Positions 49,201 through 60,626 of a stretch of 64,000 bases of DNA are shown here, piece after piece (the stretch's first letter is position 1; each line of letters opens with the position of its first letter). Origin of the DNA: Lotus japonicus (taxonomy: Eukaryota; Streptophyta; Magnoliopsida; Fabales; Fabaceae); contig NC_080045.1 of NCBI RefSeq assembly GCF_012489685.1, positions 9,449,648-9,513,647 on the forward strand. The letters are read 5' to 3'. The notes under the pieces were generated by a model that was not told the origin of the DNA, ran no database searches, and saw only the letters and a list, made by a program, of their open reading frames with translations. The translations under genes and the position numbers were made by a program.

Positions 49201-50251
49201 ACATTTGGATGTTGAATTTTACTCAACAAATTGACCTCATTCTGCAAATTCATCCAATTTTTCAATTCAATATTTTCATTTAAAAGCAAAAAGAGAAGAA
49301 AATCAGAAAAGCAGCAAAAAATGATTAGCAAGGTGTTGTTACCTCATATTCTCTCTCAGCAAAGTGATTTTCACAGTGCATTTTTTTCACTGCAACATCC
49401 AAGTTATCATCCAAACTAGCCTTGTAAACACATCCAAATCCACCCTCACCCAAGATGTTACTTTCCTTGAAATTTCCTGTGGCCTTTTCAATTTGCTTAT
49501 AATCAATTATTGGAACACACCCTTTCTTCCCAACCATTTTCACAGACCGGAATTTACTCAAAAATGGAGCTAAAGAAAGCCCTTTCTCAGCATCTTCACA
49601 TTCAAAAACAGAACAATGAAAAACCAAAAATCAAATCAAAGGTTGAATTTTAATAGCACCCCATGAATGGTTAACATGTAATTGAAAAAGAAAATAAGAA
49701 AATACCTGAACTTTGAATGTTTTTCTTGCTGGGTTTTGAAGGAAACTTGGAGTGATAAATCCAGAAGCATAACACACACAAAAGCACTGCACCAAGTGAA
49801 GTGCTGACAATGGCTAGAGCAATTATCATTTTCATGTGCGAATCCATTTGGTGCTGTTCACCCTCCACTGCAACACCTGATCAATGTTACCATAGCAGTG
49901 ACAATCAAATCAAATCAAATACATTGTAAAAATGAAATCAAACCATTAATAGCAAGTTAAGAGAGTTTAAGGAAAAGGGTGTGTGACATAGCAGACAATG
50001 ACAAGAAATGAATAAAAATAATTAAGTGCTTGTCATGATTTTCAAATTTAAATTTTCAAACCGTTGAAAATAGCAACACACACCATCACAACTCACAAGA
50101 AACAGACAATGACAGAGACAACAAATGGAGCAGAGAGAGAGAGAGAGAGAGTGCCTGGAGAAGAAGCAGCTATGTTAGATGAGGCAAGAATCCAAATGGG
50201 TTTGTGAAGAATAAGGAGGAGCATGAGAAGAAGCAAATGAAAAAGCTTCAT
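46270..50251 (-). CDS. receptor-like protein kinase, short ectodomain (At1g80640-like)
   Basis: Membrane Ser/Thr kinase. Ten exons: 50155-50251, 49706-49867, 49343-49593, 49109-49241, 48897-48960, 48632-48728, 48414-48516, 47307-47425, 47138-47227, 46270-46446; 430 residues in frame, similar to the Arabidopsis family. Signal peptide 1-24 ('[16 protein letters not shown]'), a very short outside part, membrane span about 46-70, then kinase: Gly loop '[11 protein letters not shown]' (135-145), ATP lysine K156, 'HRDLKSSN' with catalytic D253, 'DFG' 271-273, 'APE' 296-298. All catalytic residues are present, so an active kinase is expected. Intron 1 would use a GC donor (CCAG|GCACTC); all others are GT-AG. 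A GA dinucleotide run lies just inside intron 1. Ligand and pathway cannot be told from the sequence. Confidence 0.9.
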
Positions 50252-51190
50252 GAAGGTAAAGGAACACACAAATCAAACAAAGTTGTTGAGCCACTGAAAG
50301 TGAGTGTGTTTTGAATTTTTAAGGCTTGACCTTCTTTTTACTAAGTCACTTTTTTCTCAATATTTTTTTCCAATTGACATGTTGCGTACGTTTGAATAGA
50401 AGTTTCACCTAATTGGATTAATAAAAATCATCTGAATTAATTATAAACTAGACTTAGACCCGCGCGATGCGCGGTTGGCTCGTACACTTTTTTAGCAATT
50501 GTTAATGGATATATTTTTACTATTTACTCACCCTAATATTACCTTTCTTTATTTAAATGAGGTTGGGTTGTATAAACAGAAAATCACCCATTCTTTAAGG
50601 AAAAAAATGACGAAGTATAAATTGATGTACAAAATCATATAAATGAAGAAATAGAGCTGTTCAAGTAATGCGGCTTGTAGCAAATCTAAGAATGAAATAA
50701 CTGAATAATTTGGATAACAGTCCTATTAGAAAGAATGTTGCTTAATTTAAAATAGCAAGCTACTAACTTTTTCATCCACATCAAGCATGGAACCAAAAAA
50801 ATATGAACCTTTGTTTAATAAAAATTATCACATGACTGCAGTTTTTCCAATGATACTCAACATGAAGGGATGAAATGACGAAGGGTTATCAAGATTAGAA
50901 TAAAGATTGGAATAAAGTTTGGGCAGAACAGAATCTGAAAATCCAAGTACTTCAGCATTCCCAAGTGTGATGAAGAAAGTAGAATTTATAGATAAGATTA
51001 TGGAAAGACATATGTTGGTGAAGGGGAAATCTTGAGGTCCAGCAAACCACAATGACCTATAGCAGCAATTGTTTAATCACTTCATTTCTATAAATTAAAT
51101 ATTGGTGTCCTTCATATAACCGGTATTCCCTTGGTGGTTCTGAACTCAATGCCACCATTTGAGTTGTAGATATGAACATGCTCCACAAGA

Positions 51191-52487
51191 TTATTTAATA
51201 TTGAGAAGAGGCTTGGTAGGTTCTTTGATCATCCTCTCTTGATGGATTTCACTTAATTTATTGTAATCATTCTCAATCAAAGAGCAACCAAAGATTGCAA
51301 GTTTCGTTGCATCCTCTCCTTGTCATAGCTCTTCGTCACAAAAGTTAACATGTTTATATATCCATCAAAGACAAATCTATGAAATGATTGGAGATTAAAT
51401 TTCTGAACAATAGTTAAGTTAAATGACAAGATCTTCAGAGAGAAAAAAGAAGAAGTCAGAGCTAAATTACTATTCACTGATATTGCTACTTTGAAATTAA
51501 TATATGGTGATACACCATCAAAAATTTAATATATAGTAGATAGATACTTGAGCTATAGTCTTGCCATGAGTATCCAATTCTTTCTGGATGTCATTATCCA
51601 TCGCTAAATTAGCTCCCCTGCTGACACCCCTCCTTAGGGGTGAGAAAGCAGTTATGCCAAATTGTCAATACAAGGCCTTTTCCTTGCAAAAATCTCCAAG
51701 TTTCACTTGTTGCCAACCAAGGTTAACTTCCACATGTTTGGATTAAAATCAATGATTAATATTAGGTGAAGTGTTAAACTAACTTATGAGCTTATATCAA
51801 TTACTTGATCGATTACAAGTGAGATGGTAGCAAAGCTGAACAATTTCTCAAGCTTCTTGATAGAGAAGTTGTTGACTCCAATGGCCTTGGTGAGGCCAAG
51901 TCTCTGGCTTTCCTCCATTGATGATCACACTCCCTGCATGCCAAATTCCATAATCTCTAATACTTCAATAGGGTATTTGACTGCTCCTTGTTTAGTAGCA
52001 AAGGGCCAGTGGATCAAAAAGAGGTCTAAGTATTCTAGTTGAAGTGTCCTGCATGGACAAATAAAGAGTTTTAACATAAATATGGCTAAACCAGCTCAAG
52101 AAGTTGGCACGATCATTCCAATTAATAAATTAAAATTAACGCAGTTGTGACTTGTGATCATCACCTTAGAGATTTTTGCAAAGCAGGAACAATGAGTTCA
52201 GGATGGTTGTCAATAACCCACACTTTGGAAGTAACAAAGAGGTCCTCCTTGAATGCAATTAGTCAAAGTTGATGTTCTTCTGCTATAGCTGCTCCTACAG
52301 ACTGCTCCACTGCATATGCTGCAGCAGCATCAACATGCTTGTAACCCTGCTTGATGGCCTCAAGAACTACATCTTATGTACTAATCATATGGGCTGCTTC
52401 GGGTGCAGTGTTGAGGCTCATCACCAGTATCCTCCGCTATCCGGTGGAGGAATGGAGAACTACTTTAGGCACCGTGGTGGTGGCCAT
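51191..52487 (-). pseudogene. chalcone (polyketide) reductase pseudogene in Helitron
   Basis: Aldo-keto reductase that works with chalcone synthase to make 6'-deoxychalcone in legumes (family knowledge). Exon 1 52165-52487: 'MATTTVPKVVLHSSTG', 'VLEAIKQGYKHVDAAAAYAV' (catalytic Asp/Tyr region) and 'VIDNHPELIVPALQKSLR', with three in-frame stops. Exon 2 51805-52048: 'LQLEYLDLFLIHWPF', '[18 protein letters not shown]', with Trp changed to stop. Exon 3 about 51540-51765: 'VNLGWQQVKLGDFCKE' and 'AFSPLRRGVSRGA', then unrelated DNA, then 'SYDKERMQRN' (about 51300-51330) and the C-terminus 'QERMIKEPTKPLLN' ending at 51191. Splice sites at exon 1 and 2 edges survive, so genomic DNA was captured, not cDNA. 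Dead as an enzyme. Confidence 0.88.
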
Positions 52488-52609
52488 TTATTTTGCAAAC
52501 TGAAAGTGAAGCTATTAGAAAGAATGAAGAGATAAAGAGAAACTGCTTGTTTTAAGATAAATATACAGATAAGGCAAAAAAATAATTCAATTAATGTTGC
52601 ATCCTGTTC

Positions 52610-52801
52610 TTGTCGAAATATAAATCCTGAAAAGAGATCCAATAGTGAGAGCAAAGATGATGCAATCACAGTCAGTGATCTCTTGTCAAGGGAAGCATAC
52701 ATATTTTCTGCAAATAGCACCAATATTTTCCTCGTGTTAAAAGTAATATCTACCTGAACTTTCTCCATGTAATCAATCATTGGTCTTGGATTTTCCTCCA
52801 T
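52610..52801 (-). pseudogene. fragment of a metal tolerance protein (MTP) cation transporter
   Basis: Minus-strand residues 'ILVLFAENMYASLDKRSLTV' then 'IASSLLSLLDLFSGFIF' match the first membrane span of plant Mn-type MTP cation diffusion facilitators ('[30 protein letters not shown]'). The essential Asp of 'TLDSLLDLL' is changed at its first position. Only one exon-sized piece is present. Captured by the Helitron; non-functional. Confidence 0.72.
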
Positions 52802-53510
52802 GTATTATGCTTCTTCTTGAAAATCTATCCTCTTCCACATTTTCTGAAGAATAAAAGAGATAAATTTGATAATTAACTTGTCAACTATATTAGTGAAACT
52901 GCTTGAGATAAAGCATTCAAATATGAAATATGCCCACATAATTAGAGTGTCTCAATCGCAGAAATGGATCAGAAACTATCACTTGGCACTGATTGCAACT
53001 GTTGGTTGTTGGATAGGCCGATGCAAACAGGTTGCGGAATATATGGTTCACAGAATATAAACGATTTTACTTAAAAATGAAAATGAGACAAGCTATGATC
53101 CATGTATCCATCTTTAAGCTATGGTATGAAGTAGCACGAAATCTGCAACTTTTCAAACAACTTTTATAAACCAACGATGGTGAACTGTTTCAATCATAAC
53201 ATCAGAATATTAACCATGGAAGCAGTTAATGCATGTTCTCAAACAGAAAGTGGAAAATATGTCTCCACAATTCATAGAGAGCATTGGATGTGTTATCATA
53301 TCAGACACAAAGGCTTCAGAGGGCAAGTTAATAACAATGTGGTGGAAATCACGGAGGTTTAAGTTTTCCAGTACGCAATATTCAACAACATAACCACATC
53401 TCGTGCATTTCAAAGTTATCAGTTAAATTAAGAACTAAAAAAATCTTGAAATAGTACCTCGTTAGGAGAAGATAATAGATTCTTCAGGAAGTAGCACAAT
53501 CCGATTTTAC

Positions 53511-53638
53511 CGCGAGAGTGTTAGATTTACGCAATAGTGGATGATAGAGGTTGCAAAGAGCACCGTCTGGAAAGAGTAAGGACTGCGGTTGTGAAAGCGA
53601 TTTGGAGGAACCGGAGGAAGAAGTGGTTGCGTCGCCAT
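53511..53638 (-). pseudogene. captured first-exon fragment, unknown gene
   Basis: An ATG on the minus strand opens 'MATQPLLPPVPPNRFHNRSP' and about 22 more residues, ending at a GCG|GTAAAA donor. High GC and Pro-rich composition fit a first exon with a transit-like or disordered N-terminus. I do not recognise the family. It is the part nearest the Helitron 5' end, where its promoter could act on the other fragments. Confidence 0.45.
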
Positions 53639-53939
53639 CGACGTAGTTGTAGGCAGAGTCTGTGTCTTCGTGAGGTTCTCGACCAAAATAAGGTTTTTAC
53701 TGCGTTGATGTCTAGCTCTGTGCAATCCTTTAGAAATTACAACGTGACACGTGATCAAAATTGCTGATGTGGACACAATTCCTAGATGTGTAAACGTTGA
53801 GATGGTGGCGTTAGATTGCGCGCTTCTCAATTCCTATATTATAAATAGATAGATTTAAGTTTACTAGTAAATAGTAATGTGTAATTGGTTTAGTGGTATG
53901 ACGTTTCATTCATGTAAACTAGGTGTTTTGGTACACAAC

Positions 53940-55092
53940 TAGGTCTTCCCACTTCCAGTATTCTCCTAGGAAAGGTTTCCACCCTTACAAGAGAAAGTTC
54001 TTCCGGGTACTCCATGGTTGTTGAGGATGCGTCTTTTTTCATGATTTGACCGCTGAGCATTCTTTCTCAGCCCTCTATTGGCTCAAGGCGCATTACGATT
54101 TCCTTGCCGAGAGTTACCAGATTAGAGGGATCAATGTCCTTGAAGGACTTCCGATCGAAGGAAACTTTGACTAGGCAAACCCATTAAGTGCAGAGCCCTT
54201 TTAAATGTTTCTCTCGTAAGTCAAGAGGATCTTCTAGTAAGAGTTATATATTTACTTATATTTTGTATGATTATTCTTCTTGCTCATCTTTCGTGTGCTT
54301 ATTTCATAACATGTCGGCTAGGAAGAAGCTTCACATGAGGATACTGGGGAAGCCTACCCCTTATAGCTATGTTGATCTGATGGAGGGTCATCTTCAAAGG
54401 AGCCTTTGGTTGTATCTCAGGAGGTCGTTCAAAATGAGGAGCCTCCTTGAAAATATTCGGCTCTCAAGGTCAAGGTGGTTGTTGACAACGATCATCTTAG
54501 AGCCATTGAAGAAGAAGAGGACAAGGCAGTGGATTGACCTCTATGGTGACTTTGGAGATCCGAGTGTACTCCCTTTGATGGGTGAGCACGGTGCATTTGA
54601 AGATGTTTGTGTACTCCACCTAGGATATGGACCACCTAGGGGACCAGCCTGACTTTCTAATGGTCAAGGCTAGTATCCTTCGGGCTCTATAAGTGTTTGA
54701 TCTTGAAAGGTGGGCTCTTTATGACATGTTTTTGATCAAGTACAACATGCACATGGTCGTCTTAACAGATTGAGGACCGGAAAAAATAAAGTTGAGGGTC
54801 TCTATCAGAAGCTTTCTGAGGATTTGAATCTTATACTCTGGCTTCTTCAGTCGAGAAGGAGAGAGAACTTCACTTGAAGAGGGTTTTTGAACTAGAAACT
54901 CAACTTCAGGAGCTTCAAGGCCAGCATAAGCTTAAGATTAAGGAGGATCAAGAAGTCATCTTTGTAGCTGCCAAGTCCATGATATCAATGTTCGAGGTTG
55001 AGGCGAGTGAAGAGGTATCTTGCCTCGAGCATGAGCACACATTAACACTCCAAGAGCGGGACACTAAGATGCTAAGGATCAACATTTAATAG
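53940..55092 (+). pseudogene. gypsy-type gag-like (Transposase_28-like) remnant
   Basis: Seen: 'KRKFFRVLHG' then 'FFHDLTAEHSFSALYWLKAH' and 'YDFLAESYQIRGINVLEGLP' (54030-54160), a region of several frames (54188-54652) and a coiled-coil stretch 'LETQLQELQGQHKLKIKEDQ' (54890-54950). The order (a 'W/F...KRFFFV'-type block, then coiled coil) resembles the 'putative gypsy type transposon' gag-like proteins common in plants. Stops and shifts are frequent. The assignment is inference. Confidence 0.45.
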
Positions 55093-56237
55093 TTTGAGTC
55101 AGTTAGGATGCAACTATGGATCTTCAATCCTTGTATGATTGAGGAGGGAATTTCGCCTAAGTATATCATAGAAAAAAGCTTATAATGACTAATGTGATAA
55201 TTTAATTTAATTTGACAGCTTTTCATTGAGAGTAATGAAAAAAGCAATAATGACTAATGTGATAATTTACTTTCTAATAAAAAATTAAATTGAAAAATGA
55301 AGTTTTATGATAATTTCCCATACCTAAATGTGTTTGGTTATAATGGTGGGAGAATCAGAGAAGGACTTAAATGGATAAGAGAGGAGAGAAGAGGAAGAGG
55401 GGGAAAGGATTTTAAATTTTATCATATGTAGTTAAGTTGAGGGTAAAAGAGGTTAGCGGAGATAAAATAGCTCATTTCTTGTTTAGCTTAGTAGGGGATG
55501 GAAGAGATTTTAGAATAAATTAGCTTTTATTGTCCTTACTTTTACTGAGAAAATGAACATGAGTAATGACATATTTTGTTCAATGAAACGTTTTCCCTTC
55601 AAATCCCTCCACTTTCAGAGAGGAAACAAAATGAAGTTAGTAGGGTTTTTGGCCATCTCCATTGGCCTTCAATCCCTTCCTAAAAATTGAATTAAACATG
55701 ATAACTTACAAAAACAACTTCTCGCCTCCTCCATTCCCCTCCAACTAAAGACTATGTGAGTTAGAGTTCCTTCAAATAATTTATAAGTTATTTTTAATGA
55801 AAACCACAACCAAGCATAACTAGTTGCACCTTTGCATCAAAATGTTGCATTTCGGTGGGTGAGCCCGATGCGTCCAAACATGCATTAGCACTAACAATGT
55901 ATTTGGTTTATGAGAGAAGTTGGTAACAGAGGAAGTATGAAGAAGGAAGATGAGTAGAGAGAAAGTAATGAGAAAAGAGTAGGTTATGTATATTGGTTGG
56001 TATAATAGAAATAGAGAAGAAATAATAATGTGTATCTCTCTCTGATCCCCTCGCTCGGTTAGAGAAAAAAAAATAAAGTTATTTTAAATTAAAATGATAC
56101 ATTTAAATATAATATAAGAATATTAAGATTAAAAAATAAGATTCGTAGCTGGAGGAGGGTATTAGTGAAAATCAGTAAATGCTCTTTGAAATTGTAAGTG
56201 GACAGTTAATAAGAAACATAGGAGAGTGGTAAATAAC
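55093..56237. other. purine-rich, MITE-like intergenic DNA
   Basis: Two stretches, 55330-55640 and 55895-56225, carry GAGAGAAG-type runs and TTTGGTT... ends similar to the MITE at 37744, but clean termini were not found. A 30-bp string AAAAAAGC(T/A)(T/A)ATAATGACTAATGTG with following TGATAATTTA is repeated at 55172 and 55236. No gene. Confidence 0.45.
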
Positions 56238-56557
56238 TACTGCTCAATCTGTTCCAAAATGGTTATTGTTTTAGTTTTTTACATACTTTTCAAAGTGGTT
56301 GTTCTTTTAGAAATTTAAGACTATTTGTCACATCTTCTTACATATATACTCTCATATAATAGTACACCCCTCCCCTATCATCTTTAATTTTAACCTGTCA
56401 TAATTCTCACAAATCACTTAACCAATACTTATCATTCTCTCTCTTTAATATAGCTCAACTTTAAATATGGGTGTTTTAGTCAAATTTATATCAGTTAGTG
56501 AGCATTTAAACTGTGTGCATTACCTTAAACAACAACCAATTTGGAATGCAGAGAGTA
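56238..56557. mobile_element. Stowaway-like MITE, diverged
   Basis: Ends TACTGCTCAATCTGTTCCAA and TTGGAATGCAGAGAGTA are imperfect inverted repeats (about 33 bp), and its inner sequence GTTGTTTAAGG / CATTTAAACTGTGTGCAT resembles the MITE at 16004. About 320 bp, same family, older. Confidence 0.65.
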
Positions 56558-56586
56558 TTAAATTTGCATAGAAGAATATAATGACA

Positions 56587-57120
56587 TGTTTGGTTTGCCC
56601 ATTTCCTTTTTTCATTTAAAACAAAAAACAAAAATTAAAGCTGAAAACAAGTTTAGTTTATATTTAAAAAATGTTTTCTTCAAAAATATTTCTAAAATAT
56701 GATCAATATGGAAAACAAAAGAAAGACGTTCAAAATGAAAATGAAAATGAGTTGTCACCATCATCACCATTATCACCATCACCATTGTTACCACTACCAC
56801 CACTACCACCGCGTTGTCAATACCGTCGTCATTATTGTCACCACTGTCTTCGCTGTCACCCAACCACCAACCAGTGATATGAAAAGCGGTAATTGCGAAG
56901 GTTGGTCATGGTGTTGGTGGGGTGGGGTGGTGGTGGTGGCAAGAGTGACAGTGGTAGCAACGACAACAATAGTAATGGTTGTAATGGCCAGGACGACGAG
57001 GAAAATAAAAACAGAAAATATAAACAAACATGCTTCTAAATTTTAATTTTTCTAAAATATAAACTATTTTTAAAAAAATAAAATGGAAAATAAAGAGAAA
57101 ATGTTTACCCAAACCAAACT
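56587..57120. repeat. foldback region with (CAY)n / (RTG)n arms
   Basis: Outer inverted repeats contain TGTTTGGTTTG (56587) and CAAACCAAACTTG (57111-57123). Inner arms are imperfect CACCAT/CACCAC runs (56755-56830) and GGTGGT/GGTGGC runs (56905-56985), which can pair. Frames across it give His- or Val-rich low-complexity products on both strands and are not genes. Could be a MITE with an expanded microsatellite. Confidence 0.55.
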
Positions 57121-59225
57121 TGCGTAACAATTTTTTATTCTATGAGGACGAAAACATAAATCTTAATACAGAGGAAGATTAAAAAAAATGTGAAGTGATT
57201 GTGAAAATGTCTGACCTATTTGTATTTATTCAAGCAATTTACATCTTAATTCAAAAATTTATTTCACCGTCTTTTTCTCTCGCTTTCTCAAGAAGGAAAA
57301 CTGAGACAATAATTGATAGATGAAATTAATTTTTAGGGTGGGGGGCACCTGCACGTCTATGATGTGCACTTGCATGTTCATTATTTCAAGTGTTTGAACC
57401 ATGTTCATGGGTTTGTTTTAAACCATCATAATTAGGTCTGAAAATATTCCCCAAAAACAATTAAAAAGGGAATGGAAAGGTGTGAAGCATCTGAAGCAGA
57501 AAGAAAAGGAAATGGTAAATTGAATGCTTGCATGATAACAAATTCTGAAATGTATAGCTCATGAAATACATAAAATAAATAGTTATACCTTCTTAAAATG
57601 ATGGAGAAGATTGTTATTGCCTGTGACATGTTTGGACATTTTCTTCTTCAAGGCCTTTCAATTATCATTGCAGATACTACATATATTTCTTAGAAAGGCA
57701 CTTTGTCATGATGTATGTGATAAATATTAATCAGGGTGGAATTAAAAAACAAAATATCATATAAACTAGTTAATTTTCTCTATTTCTTACGTTAAAATCC
57801 CTCTTTATACTACTCATAATAACAACATAAACGATGTTTAAATTTTTATGTTCTCACGAATATTGTGTGTGAAATCTTCTTTTAGATGAGACAAACATAT
57901 TGCGTTCTGCAATAATTATTCGGGTTAACCAAACATATTAAAGTATTGGAATAAAAGGACTTCGACCTTCGATCTGGAGCTTCGGACTGATCTAAACACT
58001 TAGCCAATTTAGAAATCAAAATTTGAAGATTCTATCTCATGGTCTTGACCTGTGATTATGTGAAGGTCTTCCTCAAACTCCTACCTTCGAACCTACTCTT
58101 GAGTCTTGTAGAACTCATTCTAATGTATCATAGAAAAATAAATAAGGTGAAATCTGTGGTACCTCAAAATTATTTTGGGTATGATACTCGCATTAATTAA
58201 GTAATTTAGTAGATTATTGTCATGTGAAATAAATTTTTAGCCGTCAAGGTTTATTGATGACAGAGTTGACGATATCTGGAGATCATGACCGGCGAACGAT
58301 GAAAACGATGGTGTCCGACACCTTTGTTTTGAAATAAATTTTTGACGATGCAGAGGAGAAGAAGGGTTGGGAACTTTCTGGAGGATTACTTTGCAAATAA
58401 TGATAAGAATATTAACACTTAAAATTTAGAGTATGTTTTTTATTGGTACACGTCATTTAGAGCACGTATGACTCAATCAAAACATGTATATTTATTGATA
58501 CACATCATTTTAAGTACCATATCTTGATCTAACTTAAGGTACCACAACAAGCATCTAGAAATAAAGGGGAATAAGAATAATAGCGCGGTAGTCGTGTATC
58601 TACCACATCTAAAGTAGCGATGGTGTCTAGTGATGCTACTAAGCGCATAAATTAACCATGCCAGCAGAACTTGCAATTCAGCAGACTTTGTGATAAATGG
58701 TAGTTGTAAACTCATATCTCTTTTTACTATATTAGTTATGCCATTGGCCAATGATGTTGGCAAAGATGGGATGATCTTAACTGTCGTCACTGATCAATCA
58801 TTTGTCACAGAAGCAACATGAACATTAATGAAATCATTTTCTATATCATAGGAATTGAACTAGGCTGATATATATTGACGAATCACTAACCCAATGAGAA
58901 ATATAAAAATAAAAATATTTTATATTCTACCTCTTGTAACGTTTATATTTTTTGATCTATTCTGTGAAATATGTTGCCAAATGCCTTTAATTAAATCAGC
59001 TAACTTTAAGCTTTTATCTAAGTTAATAGATAGATGCTCCCAAACTTATATTTTTATACTTTGTACTCAATAATTTATAACAAGTGTAGCTATCCCCAAC
59101 CTAAATTTATGGGGTATGTTATAATGACATAAAATTTAAATTTGTGTGGACTTTACTCTTAGTTCGAAAGTTAAATTTATATGTATATTTTATTTAGTTT
59201 ATTTTATAAGATACAAAAGATCTCA
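57121..59225. other. AT-rich intergenic, no gene seen
   Basis: No domain or terminal repeat recognised on either strand. The minus-strand frame 58473-58790 has no family features. Confidence 0.5.
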
Positions 59226-59779
59226 TCACTCATAACAACAACAAATCGTAAGCCCGGTAATAGGGAATACAAAACAATTTCCTCCTTTCTTATAACCACT
59301 ACTAAAGCAGTTTGCTCTACAATCTGATCCATTATAGCAAAACTCAGTCCCAATGCAAGTTCTAGGAGGATTACCAAAGCTATTCTTCGAGCCAATCGAT
59401 ATTCCTGCATCAAACCCAAAGTTAATTAAAATTTCACCTTATTGATATATTAAACCACCCAATATAACTTCAAAAAATTAGAAATCATTATCTTGTGATG
59501 CACAGGTGACATCTTCTATTAAAATTTACAAACATTAAAAGTTGTTTTGAAAATATTTTCGAATCCCACTACTGCAAAACAATTTTTATTTTATAATTAA
59601 CATATAAGAACATTAAACGAATAAGCATATACCTCTTTTAGTTGGAAGTTTTCTCATTTTTTTTTGTTACAAAAATGTAAAAAGCAATCAATCAAACAAA
59701 CTTTTAAATTCATACCTGAAACAAAAATCAAAGTGAGGCATAAAATCAAGAGATGAGATGGACATTTGTGCATAAACAT
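59226..59779 (-). CDS. defensin-like small cysteine-rich secreted peptide
   Basis: Two exons: 59716-59779 and 59226-59404, GT-AG intron of 311 bp, 80 residues in frame. Exon 1 is a signal peptide ('MFMHKCPSHLLILCLTLIFV'). Exon 2 gives a mature peptide with eight cysteines spaced C-x5-C-x5-C-x3-C-x10-C-x10-CCC and a Gly-Gly before the fifth, the pattern of plant DEFL/LCR (cysteine-stabilised alpha-beta) peptides, which also have their single intron right after the signal peptide. A TATA box (TATATATAA, minus strand, 59842-59850) lies ~65 bp upstream of the ATG. Such peptides act outside the cell in defence, pollen or nodule signalling; which applies here cannot be told. Too split to be seen as a single long frame. 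Confidence 0.82.
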
Positions 59780-60403
59780 TTTGAGGAATTTTAACTTTTA
59801 TTGTTTTTCTCACAAGATGGAGACTAATATGCATTTCTCATTATATATAGTGGACCATATATAAATAGAATAACTTTTTTTAGAAAGTGATAACTTAATA
59901 AGATGATATATTGAATAGATAATTAAAATCATTAAAGTCAAATTAAATACTAAATATAATATTTACTGTATTCCAATAGTAATTAGTACTAGTATTCAAT
60001 GTAAATTAATATTATTAATTATTGTAAAAATTATAATACAGGTTGACTTGAGTTTTATATCAATATATATATTAATAGTCACTAAAAACACTTTATATTA
60101 TTAATTATAGTGTAATGTTACTTTCAAAAAAAAATTATAGCAACGTTTAATTTTAAAATATTTCATGAAGAAATTTTCCGATGTATAAAAAAAAATATTT
60201 CATGAAGATAAACAAAAATAATAATATATTTTCATTTTTAAAAAACATTGAATGACAAATTATATTTTTAGCTAAGCTATTTATTAATCATAAAGCTTGT
60301 AATACATCAAATAGAGTAAGTTGACTTGTGTTTTATACTAATAAAATTAATAATGAGTTATTGAAGACACTTTATATAATTAATTAACTACTCTATCTGT
60401 TCT
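59780..60403. other. AT-rich upstream region of the defensin-like gene
   Basis: Very AT-rich (poly-A/T runs and ATTAAT repeats). Two TATA-like strings near 59842 and 59862 probably belong to the defensin-like promoter. Otherwise nothing seen. Confidence 0.5.
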
Positions 60404-60412
60404 TTAATATAT

Positions 60413-60626
60413 GGAAAATGCTATAGTGCACGAGACAGACCTGACGTGTAATGCACGAAGTAATTTTCTGGCGGTTATAAACCCCTTGTAGTGTTAAAAC
60501 CACTAGAAATTGCGAGTCGGATTTTGCAATTTGTGACACTTATGAGTTTCTGGCAGTTTGAAACTGCCAGGAAACGCGTTTCGTGCATGACACGACAAAA
60601 TCTGTCGTGTCATATATACTCTGCTC
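60413..60626. mobile_element. Mutator-like MITE, 9-bp target duplication
   Basis: TTAATATAT occurs directly outside both ends (60404-60412 and 60627-60635). Ends GGAAAATGCTATAGTGCAC and TGTCATATATACTCTGCTC are imperfect inverted repeats. 214 bp with an inner TCTGGCAGTTTGAAACTGCC hairpin. A 9-bp duplication points to the Mutator superfamily. Confidence 0.72.

Larger units (their letters stand above)
50451..53853 (-). mobile_element. Helitron carrying captured gene fragments
   Basis: Minus-strand 5' end: A|TCTATCTATTTATAATATAG. Minus-strand 3' end: hairpin CCGCGCATCGCGCGG, eight bases, then CTAG|T. Thus it has a TC start, CTRR end with a hairpin just before, and sits between A and T without target duplication: all Helitron rules. 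3403 bp. No Rep/helicase is present, so it is non-autonomous. It contains, all on the element's strand, a 5'-exon fragment of an unknown gene, an MTP fragment and a chalcone reductase pseudogene. Ends are inferred from rules, not from comparison with an empty site. Confidence 0.8.

Noticed and set aside
51824..52535. Plus-strand frames over the chalcone reductase region
   Set aside because: Antisense to exons 1 and 2 of the pseudogene, which match a known family on the minus strand.
56612..57130. His-rich and Val/Thr-rich frames on both strands
   Set aside because: Produced by the CAC/GTG microsatellite arms.
59204..59419. 71-codon minus-strand frame (MGLMQEYRLARR...)
   Set aside because: Overlaps defensin-like exon 2 in a different frame; the other frame has the conserved cysteines, the signal exon and proper splice sites.
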